Below are positions 17,964 through 27,232 of a DNA stretch of 64,000 nt, piece by piece (position 1 is the stretch's first letter; every line of letters begins with the position of its first letter). Source of the DNA: Streptococcus ferus DSM 20646 (lineage in GTDB: Bacteria; Bacillota; Bacilli; Lactobacillales; Streptococcaceae); assembly GCF_000372425.1 (NCBI RefSeq), contig NZ_AQVD01000001.1, positions 310,001-374,000 of the forward strand, written 5' to 3'. The position numbers and the translations under genes are program-made. Under the pieces are notes generated by a model, which made no database searches, was not told the DNA's origin, and saw only the letters and a program-made list of their open reading frames with translations.

Positions 17964-18566
17964 ATGAAATTTTTAGAATTAAATAAAAAACGCCATGCAA
18001 CGAAGCACTTTAATGATAAGGCAGTTGATTTTAAAGATATCAGAACAGCGATTGAGATTGCCCAATTAGCTCCCAGCGCTCATAATATCCAGCCTTGGAA
18101 GTTTGTCATTGTTAAAGATAAAAAGGCTGCCTTGGCTGAAGATTTGCCTGCTTTAAACAAAGCTCAGGTTGAAGGTGCACAGTATGTCATTGCTTTATTT
18201 ACCGATACTGATTTGATTCAGCGTGCTCGCAAAATTGCGCGCATTGGCAGTAAGAATCTTCCTGATGATATGATTGGGTATTTCATGGAAACTTTGCCAG
18301 CTCGTTTTGCGACTTTTGATGAAAAAACTAAAGGTGAATACTTGGCTTTAAATGCAGGTCTTGTAGCCATGAATCTGGTTTTAGCTTTAACAGACCAAGG
18401 ATTGGCCTCTAACATCATTCTAGGCTTTGATAAAGCCAAGGCGAATGATGTTCTTGGCATTGACCCACGCTTTCGACCAGAAGTCTTAGTGACCATCGGT
18501 TATTCTGATGATAAATTGGAACCGTCTTACCGTCTGCCGGTAGATGAAATTATCGAACGTCGTTGA
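17964..18566 (+). CDS. Nitroreductase family protein
   Basis: 200-aa FMN-dependent nitroreductase: KKRHATKHF and APSAHNIQPWKF (FMN phosphate contacts) at the start, GLVAMNLVLALTDQGL and a C-terminal VTIGY segment. It likely reduces flavins, quinones or nitro compounds using NAD(P)H. Intact paralogue of the stump at 16385. A cre-like box at its promoter suggests catabolite control. pepV begins 27 bases downstream without a terminator, so the two are probably cotranscribed. Confidence 0.9.
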   Translation: MKFLELNKKRHATKHFNDKAVDFKDIRTAIEIAQLAPSAHNIQPWKFVIVKDKKAALAEDLPALNKAQVEGAQYVIALFTDTDLIQRARKIARIGSKNLPDDMIGYFMETLPARFATFDEKTKGEYLALNAGLVAMNLVLALTDQGLASNIILGFDKAKANDVLGIDPRFRPEVLVTIGYSDDKLEPSYRLPVDEIIERR

Positions 18567-18592
18567 TGGTGACTTAGAGGAGAAAATAGGAA

Positions 18593-20002
18593 ATGACGAT
18601 TAATTTTAAAGCAGAAGTCGATAAGCGACGGGATGAGTTGATGAAAGACCTCTTCAGTCTATTAGAAATCAATTCAGAACGTGATGATAGTCAGGCCGAT
18701 GCCCAGCATCCATTTGGTCCGGGACCAGTAAAGGCTTTGGAGCATTTTTTAGCCATGGCAGAGCGAGATGGTTACACAACTGAAAATATTGACAATTATG
18801 CAGGGCATTTTGAATATGGTCAGGGAGATGAAGTTCTGGGGATTTTTGCACATTTGGATGTGGTGCCTGCTGGCAGCGGTTGGCGTACGGATCCCTACAA
18901 GCCTGAAGTGATTGACGGTCAGCTGTATGCGCGTGGTTCAAGTGATGATAAAGGACCGACCATGGCCTGCTATTATGGCTTGAAAATCATCAAAGACTTA
19001 GGTCTGCCTGTTTCTAAAAAGGTGCGTTTTGTGGTCGGGACAGACGAAGAATCTGGTTGGGCTGACATGGACTATTATTTCCAACATGCAGGGGTCAAAG
19101 CACCTGACTTTGGCTTTTCACCAGATGCTGAATTCCCGATTATCAATGGTGAAAAAGGAAATATCACAGAGTATCTCCATTTTGCCGGCACTAATGCGGG
19201 TGCTGTCCAGCTCCGCTGTTTTGAAGGCGGACTTCGGGAAAATATGGTTCCGGAGTCAGCAGCGGCAGTCCTTGCTGGCAACATTGACCAACAAGAACTT
19301 GAGGATGCATTAAGTCTCTTTTTAGACGCTCATCCTCAAGTTTCAGGTTCTGTTGAGGCTCAGACAAAAGGAATCAGGGTGGAAATCATTGGTAAGTCTG
19401 CCCATGGTTCGACACCTCAAGAAGGTATCAACGGCGCTACTTATCTAGCGAAGTTTCTGATAGATTTTGATATTCAAGGAGATGCCAGAGCTTTCTTAGA
19501 GGTAACGGCTGACCTCCTTCATGACGATTTTCAAGGTCAAAAACTTGGCGTGGCTTATCACGATGACCGTATGGGAGAGCTAACAATGAATGCCGGCGTC
19601 TTTCAGTTTAAAGAAGGAGCTGAGGACAATACAATAGCTCTTAATTTCCGTTACCCGCAAGGCACAAATCCAGAAACCATCCAAAAGGTTTTGGAGAAAC
19701 TAGCTGGGGTTACTCGAGTAAGTCTGGCTGAGCATGGGCATACACCGCACTATGTTCCCATGGATGACCCATTGGTAGAAACTCTTTTGTCGGTCTATGA
19801 GAAGCATACTGGCCTAAAAGGCTACGAGCAGGTTATTGGAGGCGGAACCTTCGGCCGTCTTCTTAAGCGAGGTGTTGCTTTTGGTGCCATGTTCCCCGAC
19901 TATGAGAATACCATGCATCAGGCAAACGAGCATACGGATGTTGAGGATCTTTATAGGGCAGCAGCTATTTATGCTGAGGCTATCTATGAATTGATTAAAT
20001 AG
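18593..20002 (+). CDS. pepV: Dipeptidase PepV
   Basis: 469 aa, M20 family. Metal ligands are seen in FAHLDVVPAG and ARGSSDDKGP, the catalytic Glu in GTDEESGW, and His in the late segment NTMHQANEHTDVED. PepV cleaves dipeptides in the cytoplasm at the last step of peptide use. ATG 18593 lies behind GAGGAG. Downstream of the nitroreductase gene with 26 bases between them. Confidence 0.95.
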   Translation: MTINFKAEVDKRRDELMKDLFSLLEINSERDDSQADAQHPFGPGPVKALEHFLAMAERDGYTTENIDNYAGHFEYGQGDEVLGIFAHLDVVPAGSGWRTDPYKPEVIDGQLYARGSSDDKGPTMACYYGLKIIKDLGLPVSKKVRFVVGTDEESGWADMDYYFQHAGVKAPDFGFSPDAEFPIINGEKGNITEYLHFAGTNAGAVQLRCFEGGLRENMVPESAAAVLAGNIDQQELEDALSLFLDAHPQVSGSVEAQTKGIRVEIIGKSAHGSTPQEGINGATYLAKFLIDFDIQGDARAFLEVTADLLHDDFQGQKLGVAYHDDRMGELTMNAGVFQFKEGAEDNTIALNFRYPQGTNPETIQKVLEKLAGVTRVSLAEHGHTPHYVPMDDPLVETLLSVYEKHTGLKGYEQVIGGGTFGRLLKRGVAFGAMFPDYENTMHQANEHTDVEDLYRAAAIYAEAIYELIK

Positions 20003-20024
20003 AGTCTGTGAGAGTTAAAGACAA

Positions 20025-20060
20025 TAGACTATGATCTTACCCTTAAGGCACAGTCTATTT
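20025..20060 (+). terminator. Probable terminator after pepV
   Basis: AATAGACTATG pairs with CACAGTCTATT (one mismatch), then Ts. Confidence 0.6.
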
Positions 20061-20076
20061 TTCAAAAGGAGGAGCT

Positions 20077-20661
20077 ATGGTTAATTTAGACCAGATTAAA
20101 CAGCAGATCATGGCAGATCCGCAGAATAAAAGCTATACTGATCAAGGCATAGAGCCTCTATTTGCTGCCCCTTCAGCTGCTCGAATCAATATCGTAGGCC
20201 AGGCGCCGGGCATTCGGGCTGAGCAGACAAGATTGTACTGGAACGACCCTTCAGGAGATAATTTGAGAAAATGGTTGGGTATTGACAGAGAGACCTTCTA
20301 TCAGTCTGACAAAATTGCGGTGATTCCTATGGATTTTTACTACCCTGGTACAGGCAGATCAGGTGATTTACCTCCACGTAAAGGATTTGCAGAAAAATGG
20401 CATCCGCTAATTCTCAGCAAACTGCCGAAACTTGAATTGACTTTGCTTATTGGCAGTTATGCTCAGCGGTATTACCTGAAGCAAAGTGCATCGGTCACAT
20501 TGACAGAGACAGTCAGACATTATCAAGACTTTCTGCCAGACTTCTTTCCCCTCGTCCACCCTTCCCCGAGAAACAATCTATGGCAGGCCAAAAACCCTTG
20601 GTTTCTAGAGGAAGTGGTGCCCCAATTGCAAGAACGAGTGAAACGTATTTTAGACAACTAA
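20077..20661 (+). CDS. Uracil-DNA glycosylase superfamily protein
   Basis: 194-aa protein with the superfamily's first motif as GQAPG (residues 41-45) and second as HPSPRNN near residue 168. The spacing resembles family 4-like or Rv2010-like short UDG-fold proteins, not classical Ung, which is present separately at 36249. Activity on uracil is uncertain because the usual Asp/Glu of motif 1 is replaced by Ala. AGGAGG precedes ATG 20077. Confidence 0.75.
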   Translation: MVNLDQIKQQIMADPQNKSYTDQGIEPLFAAPSAARINIVGQAPGIRAEQTRLYWNDPSGDNLRKWLGIDRETFYQSDKIAVIPMDFYYPGTGRSGDLPPRKGFAEKWHPLILSKLPKLELTLLIGSYAQRYYLKQSASVTLTETVRHYQDFLPDFFPLVHPSPRNNLWQAKNPWFLEEVVPQLQERVKRILDN

Positions 20662-20686
20662 AAAACCAAGCAAAGCTTGGTTTTTT
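20661..20686. terminator. Bidirectional terminator
   Basis: 11-bp stem AAAAACCAAGC/GCTTGGTTTTT with a three-base loop; overlaps the stop codon. Confidence 0.85.
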
Positions 20687-20695
20687 GTCATTTTT

Positions 20696-20709
20696 CGAAA
20701 ACGTTTTCT
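20696..20709. promoter_or_regulatory. Isolated cre-like palindrome
   Basis: CGAAAACGTTTTCT has the perfect cre core GAAAACGTTTTC but lies between two convergent gene ends, not at a promoter. Confidence 0.4.
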
Positions 20710-20757
20710 TTATTATAGCATAGAGGTGAAAAAGAAACCTTACAATGGTTGATAATC

Positions 20758-22128
20758 TTACTTACCTAAACAAAATTGGCTGAAAAGTTGGGTAATGAGT
20801 TCATCTGGCGCCGCATCGCCGGTGATTTCACCAAGGATTTCCCAGGTTCTGGTCATATCTACTTGCAGCAAGTCTACTGGCATCCCAAGTTCTAAGCCTT
20901 GATTAACCGCCTGAAGACTTTCCAGAGCTTTCTCAATCAGAGAAATATGCCGTGTGTTAGAGAGGTAGGTAGCATCTTGTTCAATTATTCCGGCATTGTC
21001 AAAGAAGAGTTGGTTAATACGATCTTCAATGAGATCAATGTTTTCATTCTTTAAGACCGATATCGGGATAGCATCCTGCGGAAGCTGATCCCTTTCAATT
21101 TTCTCCGGAAGATCCGTTTTGTTCAGAAGTACAATGCGATTGCTATTTTGACTAATCTCCAGCAGACTTCTGTCTTGCTTGGTTAGTTTTTCAGACGCAT
21201 TGAGGACAAGGAGAACCAAATCAGCTTCTTCCAAAGCTTTTTTAGAGCGCTCGATACCGATTTTTTCAACGACATCATCTGTTTCACGAATACCGGCGGT
21301 GTCCACTAATTTAAGGGGGACACCCTTGATATTAACGTATTCTTCGATGACATCACGGGTTGTTCCTGCAATGTCAGTCACAATGGCTTTCTCTTCCCTT
21401 AACAAGTTATTAAGCAGGCTTGATTTGCCGACGTTAGGCCGTCCAATGATAGCTGTTGACAGGCCTTCTCTTAAAATCTTCCCTCGGCGGGCTGTTCGTA
21501 ACAGGTTGGTCAGCAAGTCCTCAAACTCCTTCGTCTTTTCACGCAGGAGAGCCGTGGTCATTTCTTCCACATCGTCATACTCAGGGTAGTCGATATTGAC
21601 TTCAACCTGTGCCAATGTATTGAGGATTTCCTGTCGGGTCTTATTAATGAGGTTGGAGAGAGAGCCGTCCAGCTGCTGGACAGCAAGCGCCATGGCCTTG
21701 TCGGTTTTAGCACGGATTAAATCCATGACAGCCTCTGCCTGAGCAAGGTCAACCCGTCCATTAAGAAAGGCACGCTTGGTAAATTCTCCTGGTTCAGCCA
21801 TTCGAGCCCCTGAACGGATAACCAGCTGCAGAATTTCATTGGTTACAGCAAGACCGCCGTGTGTGTTAATCTCAACCACATCTTCTCGCGTAAAGGTCTT
21901 GGGTGCTCGCATTAGAGAAACCATGACTTCATCGATAACCTGTCCATTTTCCACAATATGGCCATAGTTGATCGTATGAGAAGCTGCCTGCTCCAGATTT
22001 TTGCCTTTAAAAAGTTTTTGAATAATCGCTAGCGCGTCTGAGCCGGAGATACGGATAATACCGATTGCTCCCTCTCCCATGGGAGTAGCGATAGCTGCAA
22101 TGGTGTCAAAGTCGCTTGTAATAGTCAT
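20758..22128 (-). CDS. mnmE: tRNA uridine-5-carboxymethylaminomethyl(34) synthesis GTPase MnmE
   Basis: 456 aa. N-terminal folate-binding domain ([20 protein letters not shown]), helical domain and a central G domain with [16 protein letters not shown] and NKTD, ending in the invariant CLGK whose Cys is functional. With MnmG it modifies the wobble uridine of certain tRNAs. The family start MTITSDFD sets the ATG at 22128, six bases after a TACAAT -10 and without a Shine-Dalgarno sequence. Confidence 0.97.
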   Translation of the reverse strand: MTITSDFDTIAAIATPMGEGAIGIIRISGSDALAIIQKLFKGKNLEQAASHTINYGHIVENGQVIDEVMVSLMRAPKTFTREDVVEINTHGGLAVTNEILQLVIRSGARMAEPGEFTKRAFLNGRVDLAQAEAVMDLIRAKTDKAMALAVQQLDGSLSNLINKTRQEILNTLAQVEVNIDYPEYDDVEEMTTALLREKTKEFEDLLTNLLRTARRGKILREGLSTAIIGRPNVGKSSLLNNLLREEKAIVTDIAGTTRDVIEEYVNIKGVPLKLVDTAGIRETDDVVEKIGIERSKKALEEADLVLLVLNASEKLTKQDRSLLEISQNSNRIVLLNKTDLPEKIERDQLPQDAIPISVLKNENIDLIEDRINQLFFDNAGIIEQDATYLSNTRHISLIEKALESLQAVNQGLELGMPVDLLQVDMTRTWEILGEITGDAAPDELITQLFSQFCLGK

Positions 22129-22134
22129 AGCTTT

Positions 22135-22163
22135 ATTGTAACCCAATTAAGACCAAGGTGCAA
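22135..22163 (-). promoter_or_regulatory. mnmE promoter placed for a leaderless mRNA
   Basis: On the - strand TTGCAC (22163-22158), 17-base spacer, TACAAT (22140-22135), six bases, ATG at 22128. Confidence 0.7.
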
Positions 22164-22196
22164 GAATCCGAGTTACCGATAAGAACACACATTTCT

Positions 22197-22226
22197 TTGA
22201 ACAAGTATGCGATTTCATGCTATAAT
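22197..22226 (+). promoter_or_regulatory. Promoter of the rpiA-deoB operon
   Basis: TTGAAC (22197-22202), 18 bases, TATAAT (22221-22226) with an extended TGC. Confidence 0.75.
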
Positions 22227-22258
22227 AAGGGTGACTTTATTAGAGGTGAGGAAGGTAA

Positions 22259-22936
22259 ATGGAGGCTTTAAAAAAGCAGGCGGGGATTAAGGCGGCAGAG
22301 TTTGTTCAGGATGGTATGATCGTCGGTCTTGGGACAGGTTCGACAGCCTATTACTTTGTGGAAGAAATCGGTCGCCGCATCAAGGAAGAGGGGCTCTCGA
22401 TTACTGGGGTGACGACCTCCAGTCAAACCACCAAACAAGCTCTCGGATTGGGCATTCCGCTGAAGTCCATTGACGATGTGGATGGTGTTGACGTGACCGT
22501 TGATGGTGCCGATGAAGTAGACCCTAATTTTAATGGTATTAAAGGTGGTGGCGGCGCTCTTTTGATGGAGAAAGTCGTCGGCATGGCGACCAAAGATTAT
22601 ATTTGGGTGGTTGATGAGTCTAAGTTAGTAGACCCTCTAGGTTCCTTTAAGTTACCAGTCGAGGTTGTGCAGTATGGCTCAGAACGGCTTTTTAGACTTT
22701 TCTCTGATAAGGGCTATAAACCCAGTTTTCGGGAAAAGGATGGTCTGCGCTTTGTGACGGATATGCAAAATTTTATTATTGATTTAGACTTAGGTACTAT
22801 CCCTGACCCTGAGAAGCTAGCTGATGAATTGGATCATCAAGTTGGTGTCGTCGAACATGGTCTTTTTAATGGTATGGTTGACAAGGTCATTGTAGCCGGC
22901 CAGTCAGGGATTCAAATTTTAAAAGCAAGTAAATAA
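22259..22936 (+). CDS. rpiA: Ribose-5-phosphate isomerase A
   Basis: 225 aa. [11 protein letters not shown] (phosphate loop), [12 protein letters not shown] and [11 protein letters not shown] are the signature regions with the catalytic Asp and Glu. It interconverts ribose-5-phosphate and ribulose-5-phosphate. Next to deoB, which supplies ribose-5-phosphate from nucleoside breakdown, so together they feed nucleoside pentose into the pentose phosphate pathway. GAGGTGAGGAAGG precedes the ATG. Confidence 0.97.
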   Translation: MEALKKQAGIKAAEFVQDGMIVGLGTGSTAYYFVEEIGRRIKEEGLSITGVTTSSQTTKQALGLGIPLKSIDDVDGVDVTVDGADEVDPNFNGIKGGGGALLMEKVVGMATKDYIWVVDESKLVDPLGSFKLPVEVVQYGSERLFRLFSDKGYKPSFREKDGLRFVTDMQNFIIDLDLGTIPDPEKLADELDHQVGVVEHGLFNGMVDKVIVAGQSGIQILKASK

Positions 22937-22944
22937 AATATGAC

Positions 22945-22964
22945 AGCAGGTTGGACAGCCTGCT
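22945..22964 (+). other. Intercistronic hairpin rpiA-deoB
   Basis: AGCAGG/CCTGCT with an 8-base loop and no T run; a possible processing or stability element. Confidence 0.4.
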
Positions 22965-22985
22965 ATCTTAGACTAGGAGAAATTT

Positions 22986-24197
22986 ATGTCTAGATTTAAT
23001 CGTATTCATTTGGTAGTGCTGGATTCTGTCGGAATCGGTGCGGCACCAGATGCCAATGACTTTGTCAATGCTGCAGTACCAGATGGGGCCTCAGATACCC
23101 TGGGTCACATCTCAAAAACAGTAGGTCTTGAAGTTCCAAACATGGCCAAGCTGGGTCTGGGAAATATCCCCCGGGAAGTCCCCCTCAAAACCGTTCCTGC
23201 AGAGGCCAATCCAACAGGTTATGCAACCAAGCTAGAGGAAGTTTCACTGGGCAAGGATACCATGACCGGCCACTGGGAAATCATGGGCCTCAACATTACA
23301 GAGCCTTTCGATACCTTCTGGGACGGTTTCCCAGAAGAGATTTTGACCAAAATCGAAGAATTTTCAGGTCGTAAAATCATCCGCGAAGCCAATAAGCCGT
23401 ACTCAGGAACTGCTGTCATTGATGACTTTGGCCCTCGCCAAATGGAAACCGGTGAGCTGATTGTCTACACATCCGCAGATCCTGTCTTGCAGATTGCGGC
23501 CCACGAAGATGTGATTCCACTGGATGAACTCTACCGTATCTGTGAATATGCCCGTTCCATTACCTTGGAGCGCCCAGCTCTTCTTGGTCGTATCATCGCC
23601 CGCCCTTATGTGGGTGAACCAGGTAACTTCTCACGGACTGCCAATCGTCATGACTATGCTGTGTCGCCATTTGAGGATAACGTCCTTAATAAACTGGCAG
23701 AAGCAGGTGTGCCAACCTATTCCGTTGGTAAGATCAGTGACATCTTCAACGGTTCAGGCATCACCAATGACATGGGTCATACCAAGTCCAACATGCACGG
23801 TGTAGATGTCTTGTTGGAAACCATCAAACTGCCAGAATTTGAAAAAGGTTTCTCCTTCACCAACCTAGTGGATTTTGATGCTGTTTATGGCCACCGCCGC
23901 AACCCAGCCGGTTACCGGGATTGTTTACAGGAGTTTGACGCTCGCCTGCCTGAAATTCTGGCAGCCATGAAGGAAGACGATTTGCTCCTCATCACTGCTG
24001 ACCATGGCAATGACCCAACCTATGCCGGAACAGACCACACTCGTGAATATGTGCCTCTCTTGGCTTACAGCCCATCCTTCAAGGGGCATGGGACTCTTCC
24101 AGTCGGTCACTTTTCCGATATTTCAGCCACCATCGCTGAAAACTTCGGAGTAGACAAGGCCATGATTGGGGAATCATTCCTACAGAGTTTGGTATAG
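22986..24197 (+). CDS. deoB: Phosphopentomutase
   Basis: 403-aa alkaline-phosphatase superfamily enzyme: [16 protein letters not shown] at the N-terminus (metal ligand Asp), [12 protein letters not shown] with the phosphorylated Thr, and [20 protein letters not shown] with metal ligands. It converts ribose-1-phosphate to ribose-5-phosphate (and the deoxy forms) after PunA/DeoD phosphorolysis. AGGAGA precedes ATG 22986. Confidence 0.97.
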   Translation: MSRFNRIHLVVLDSVGIGAAPDANDFVNAAVPDGASDTLGHISKTVGLEVPNMAKLGLGNIPREVPLKTVPAEANPTGYATKLEEVSLGKDTMTGHWEIMGLNITEPFDTFWDGFPEEILTKIEEFSGRKIIREANKPYSGTAVIDDFGPRQMETGELIVYTSADPVLQIAAHEDVIPLDELYRICEYARSITLERPALLGRIIARPYVGEPGNFSRTANRHDYAVSPFEDNVLNKLAEAGVPTYSVGKISDIFNGSGITNDMGHTKSNMHGVDVLLETIKLPEFEKGFSFTNLVDFDAVYGHRRNPAGYRDCLQEFDARLPEILAAMKEDDLLLITADHGNDPTYAGTDHTREYVPLLAYSPSFKGHGTLPVGHFSDISATIAENFGVDKAMIGESFLQSLV

Positions 24198-24199
24198 AC

Positions 24200-24556
24200 A
24201 TGGAAAAACTGAGAGTGTATTTCAACCCTGCTTGCAGCAAATGTAAGAAATTACAAGTACTGCTAGCCGGAAAAGACCTGGAAGTTGACTGGGTCAATTA
24301 TCTGGAAAATCCCCTTTCGAAACCAGACATAGAGCGACTTCTGGCTAAAATGGGTGCCCAGCCTTCTGCCCTAATCAGACTGTCACCAGAAGAGCAGTCC
24401 CAATTCTCCGAAGAAGACCTGCTTCAGATGATGGTTGACAATCCAGCCTTGCTCAACAGACCTATTGTTGAAAGAAAAGGTGCAGCTTTTCTCTGCCGAC
24501 CATTAGAAATTATCCAAGAAAAAATGCCCGACTATGACTGGTCAGAGTATTTGTAA
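24200..24556 (+). CDS. ArsC/Spx family protein
   Basis: 118 aa with a thioredoxin-like fold and a CSKC redox pair at residues 12-15 (NPACSKCKKLQ), then the conserved NRPIVE region with the Arg of ArsC-type enzymes. The family includes arsenate reductase, Spx and YffB-like proteins; no ars genes lie nearby, so arsenate reduction is not indicated. It begins two bases after deoB's stop and is surely cotranscribed. Confidence 0.75.
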   Translation: MEKLRVYFNPACSKCKKLQVLLAGKDLEVDWVNYLENPLSKPDIERLLAKMGAQPSALIRLSPEEQSQFSEEDLLQMMVDNPALLNRPIVERKGAAFLCRPLEIIQEKMPDYDWSEYL

Positions 24557-24574
24557 GAAGAAAAAATGTTAAAA

Positions 24575-24610
24575 GAAAGGAATGTTTGGTTTATTATCTA
24601 ACTGAACACG
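24575..24610 (+). repeat. Copy 1 of a dispersed stem-loop repeat
   Basis: 36-base segment starting GAAAGGAATGTT and ending TCTAACTGAACACG, nearly the same as 46855-46891. GTTTGG pairs with CTGAAC through two wobbles, where the other copy has GTTCAG/CTGAAC, so the hairpin is conserved although the bases differ. Confidence 0.55.
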
Positions 24611-24689
24611 CCCTACGAGCTGAGCAAAATAGAAGGTTCCTGTAAGTATTCTCCAGCGAAATCCCAATTTTTGCTTTGCTTGACGGGTT

Positions 24690-24698
24690 TGGTATCTT
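24690..24698 (+). promoter_or_regulatory. punA promoter placed for a leaderless mRNA
   Basis: TGG TATCTT (24693-24698), six bases, ATG 24705; TTGCTT at 24671-24676 may be the -35 (16-base spacer). No ribosome binding site. Confidence 0.5.
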
Positions 24699-24704
24699 AA
24701 TTTT

Positions 24705-25514
24705 ATGTCACTATTAGAAAAAATTATTGAAACAAAAGACTTTTTGGTCGAAAAAGGGTTGACAGAACCTGAGTTTGGTCTGATTCTAGGATCTGGCCTG
24801 GGTGAACTGGCAGAAGAAGTGGAAAATGCCATTGTCATCGACTATGCCGATATTCCAAACTGGGGCCAATCAACCGTTGTTGGCCATGCCGGAAAGCTGG
24901 TTTATGGAGACTTGGCAGGACGCAAGGTCTTGGCTCTTCAAGGACGTTTCCACTTCTATGAAGGAAATCCAATGAAAGTCGTAACCTTCCCAGTTCGTGT
25001 CATGAAGGCTTTGGGCTGTCAAGGTGTCATTGTCACCAACGCTGCGGGTGGTATCGGCTACGGTCCAGGTACCCTGATGGCTATTACAGACCACATCAAT
25101 CTGACTGGTCAAAATCCGCTGATTGGTGAAAACTTGGACGAATTTGGCCCTCGTTTCCCAGATATGTCCAATGCCTATACCAAGGCATACCGTGAAAAAG
25201 CTCATGCTATTGCTGAAAAAATGGGCATCAAGCTGGATGACGGTGTCTATCTGGGTGTGACAGGTCCGACCTATGAAACTCCTGCTGAAATCCGTGCCTT
25301 CCAAACCATGGGAGCCCACGCTGTTGGGATGTCAACCGTGCCAGAAGTCATTGTAGCAGCCCATTCAGGCCTCAAGGTCTTGGGTATTTCAGCCATTACC
25401 AACTTTGCTGCCGGTTTCCAATCCGAACTCAACCACGAAGAAGTGGTCGAAGTCACCCAACAAATCAAGGGCAACTTCAAGGGCCTTATTAAGGCTATTT
25501 TGGCCGAATTATAA
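24705..25514 (+). CDS. punA: Purine-nucleoside phosphorylase I (inosine-guanosine type)
   Basis: 269 aa, trimeric PNP type. GLILGSGLGELAE (phosphate loop), LQGRFHFYEG, TNAAGGIG, GPTYETPAEIRA and the late ITNFAAGF (base-specificity Asn) are all present. It splits inosine and guanosine with phosphate to base and ribose-1-phosphate, the substrate of DeoB. There is no Shine-Dalgarno sequence before ATG 24705. A glutamine amidotransferase follows ten bases later. Confidence 0.96.
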   Translation: MSLLEKIIETKDFLVEKGLTEPEFGLILGSGLGELAEEVENAIVIDYADIPNWGQSTVVGHAGKLVYGDLAGRKVLALQGRFHFYEGNPMKVVTFPVRVMKALGCQGVIVTNAAGGIGYGPGTLMAITDHINLTGQNPLIGENLDEFGPRFPDMSNAYTKAYREKAHAIAEKMGIKLDDGVYLGVTGPTYETPAEIRAFQTMGAHAVGMSTVPEVIVAAHSGLKVLGISAITNFAAGFQSELNHEEVVEVTQQIKGNFKGLIKAILAEL

Positions 25515-25523
25515 GGAGTCAGG

Positions 25524-26231
25524 ATGAAGGTTCATTTTCTTATTCACGAAACATTTGAGGCACCCGGTGCTTATTTAGCTTGGGCAGCGATGAAAGGCTA
25601 CGACATCAGTATGACAAAAGTCTATCGGTATGAACAGCTGCCTCAGGTATCTGATTTTGATATGTTGATTGTGATGGGAGGACCTCAAAATCCAGCTTCT
25701 ACTAAGGAGGAATTTCCATACTATGATGCTGATGCAGAAATCAGTTTGATTCGAAAGGCAGTGGCAGAAGGAAAGTATGTTGTTGGTGTTTGTCTTGGTT
25801 CCCAGTTAATTGGCCAAGCCATGGGCGCTCAATTTGAAGCCAGCCCTTATCCAGAAATTGGGAATTTCCCAATCTACCTGACAGAAGAAGGCAGTCAAGA
25901 CCCTTTATTAGCAGATATGGCGGATGGGATGGTGGTCGGTCACTGGCATAGAGATATGCCGGGTTTGACCAGTCAAGCGATTGTATTAGCAACTTCCAAA
26001 GGCTGTCCACGCCAAATAGTCAAGTATGCGGACAAGGTTTACGCCTTCCAATGCCATCTGGAATTTTCAAAGGACTTGGTGAAGGCCTTGCTAGCCCATG
26101 AAGTCAACTATGATCAACAAGTGCAGGAAGAGCCCTACTGTCAGCCTGCTCGGGAAATTCTCGACTATGACTATTCGACGATGAATCAAGGCTTATGGTT
26201 GTTTTTGACGCGTCTTGTTGAAAATACCTAA
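25524..26231 (+). CDS. Class I glutamine amidotransferase-like protein
   Basis: 235 aa. Nucleophile Cys90 in GVCLGSQ, and the His/Glu pair in FQCHLEF near residue 176, complete a GATase1 triad. It resembles stand-alone GMP-synthase-like amidotransferases annotated in purine or polyamine contexts; no synthase partner is fused. Cotranscription with punA (ten-base gap) suggests a link to purine metabolism, but the acceptor is unknown. AAGGAG precedes the ATG. Confidence 0.85.
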   Translation: MKVHFLIHETFEAPGAYLAWAAMKGYDISMTKVYRYEQLPQVSDFDMLIVMGGPQNPASTKEEFPYYDADAEISLIRKAVAEGKYVVGVCLGSQLIGQAMGAQFEASPYPEIGNFPIYLTEEGSQDPLLADMADGMVVGHWHRDMPGLTSQAIVLATSKGCPRQIVKYADKVYAFQCHLEFSKDLVKALLAHEVNYDQQVQEEPYCQPAREILDYDYSTMNQGLWLFLTRLVENT

Positions 26232-26516
26232 AGGAAGTATTCCGAAGAAAAGCATGTATTCATTAAACTCACGCCGTATTTCTCTGCAAAAATGCGGTCT
26301 CAGTCCGCATTATATCTAACTAAAAACAGAATAGTTGTCGCCCTAATTGCAGGGAGGCTTATTCTGAAAATACAGAAAGGAATAGGGTAGCTTATAGAGT
26401 GTAACTACATATAAGCTAAGGACTGGTACAAAATGATAATGGTTGTTGAAAATGAAGGTTTTTGAGCAACTTCTTAATTTTGTCCGATTCCTTTTAATGC
26501 CCTTTATATCTTAATT
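26232..26516. other. 285-bp spacer rich in hairpins before deoD
   Basis: No gene. Two good stem-loops: AATGCGG/CCGCATT (26291-26297, 26305-26311) and AGCTTATA/TATAAGCT (26389-26396, 26410-26417). No T runs follow, so they are not simple terminators; possibly a decayed repeat element. Confidence 0.45.
26480..26510 (+). promoter_or_regulatory. deoD promoter placed for a leaderless mRNA
   Basis: TTGTCC (26480-26485) and TATATC (26505-26510; or TTATAT one base earlier), then six bases and ATG 26517. No ribosome binding site. The TATCTTAATT string is shared with the punA promoter. Confidence 0.5.
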
Positions 26517-27230
26517 ATGTCAATCCATATTTCCGCTAAACCTGGCGACATCGCCGATAAAATTTTGCTTCCAGGTGATCCCTTACGTGCAAAATTTATT
26601 GCAGAAAATTTCCTAGAAGATGCTGTCTGCTTCAATGAAGTCCGCAACATGTTTGGTTACACTGGTACCTACAAAGGTCACCGTGTTTCTGTCATGGGTA
26701 CAGGTATGGGCATGCCATCCATCTCCATCTATGCCCATGAACTGATTACCGAATACGATGTAAAAAAACTCATCCGTGTCGGAACTGCTGGCTCTCTCAA
26801 CAAGGATGTTCATGTCCGCGAACTGGTTTTGGCTCAGGCTGCGGCTACCAACTCTAAGATAATCAACATCGACTGGCCAGAATACGATTTGCCACAGATT
26901 GCCGACTTTGACCTTTTAGACAAGGCCTACCATATCGCCAAAGACCTGAACCTGACAACTCACGTTGGAAATGTCTTATCATCAGACAGTTTTTATTCTC
27001 CAAAACTCTTCAGCCGTAACTTGGAATTGGGGCAATTGGGCGTAAAAGCAGTGGAGATGGAAGCAGCTGCCCTTTATTATCTGGGAGCTAAGTTTGGCGT
27101 TCAAACTCTGGCCATCATGACTATCTCTGATAGTTTGGTCAACCCAGAAGAAGATACGACAGCAGAAGAGCGTCAAAATACCTTCACCGATATGATGAAG
27201 GTGGGCTTAGAAACCCTGATTGCAGATTAA
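26517..27230 (+). CDS. deoD: Purine-nucleoside phosphorylase, hexameric DeoD type
   Basis: 237 aa. [32 protein letters not shown] and the late VEMEAAALY and TISDSLV (catalytic Asp) are typical of DeoD. It phosphorolyses adenosine and other 6-amino/oxo purine nucleosides, complementing PunA. The family N-terminus MSIHI fixes the start; there is no Shine-Dalgarno sequence. The HEPN-motif gene starts two bases after its stop. Confidence 0.97.
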   Translation: MSIHISAKPGDIADKILLPGDPLRAKFIAENFLEDAVCFNEVRNMFGYTGTYKGHRVSVMGTGMGMPSISIYAHELITEYDVKKLIRVGTAGSLNKDVHVRELVLAQAAATNSKIINIDWPEYDLPQIADFDLLDKAYHIAKDLNLTTHVGNVLSSDSFYSPKLFSRNLELGQLGVKAVEMEAAALYYLGAKFGVQTLAIMTISDSLVNPEEDTTAEERQNTFTDMMKVGLETLIAD

Positions 27231-27232
27231 GG

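Noticed and set aside
24200-24556. Arsenate reductase of an ars operon
   Set aside because: No arsR, arsB or acr3 genes; it is embedded in the rpiA-deoB operon and better called ArsC/Spx-like.
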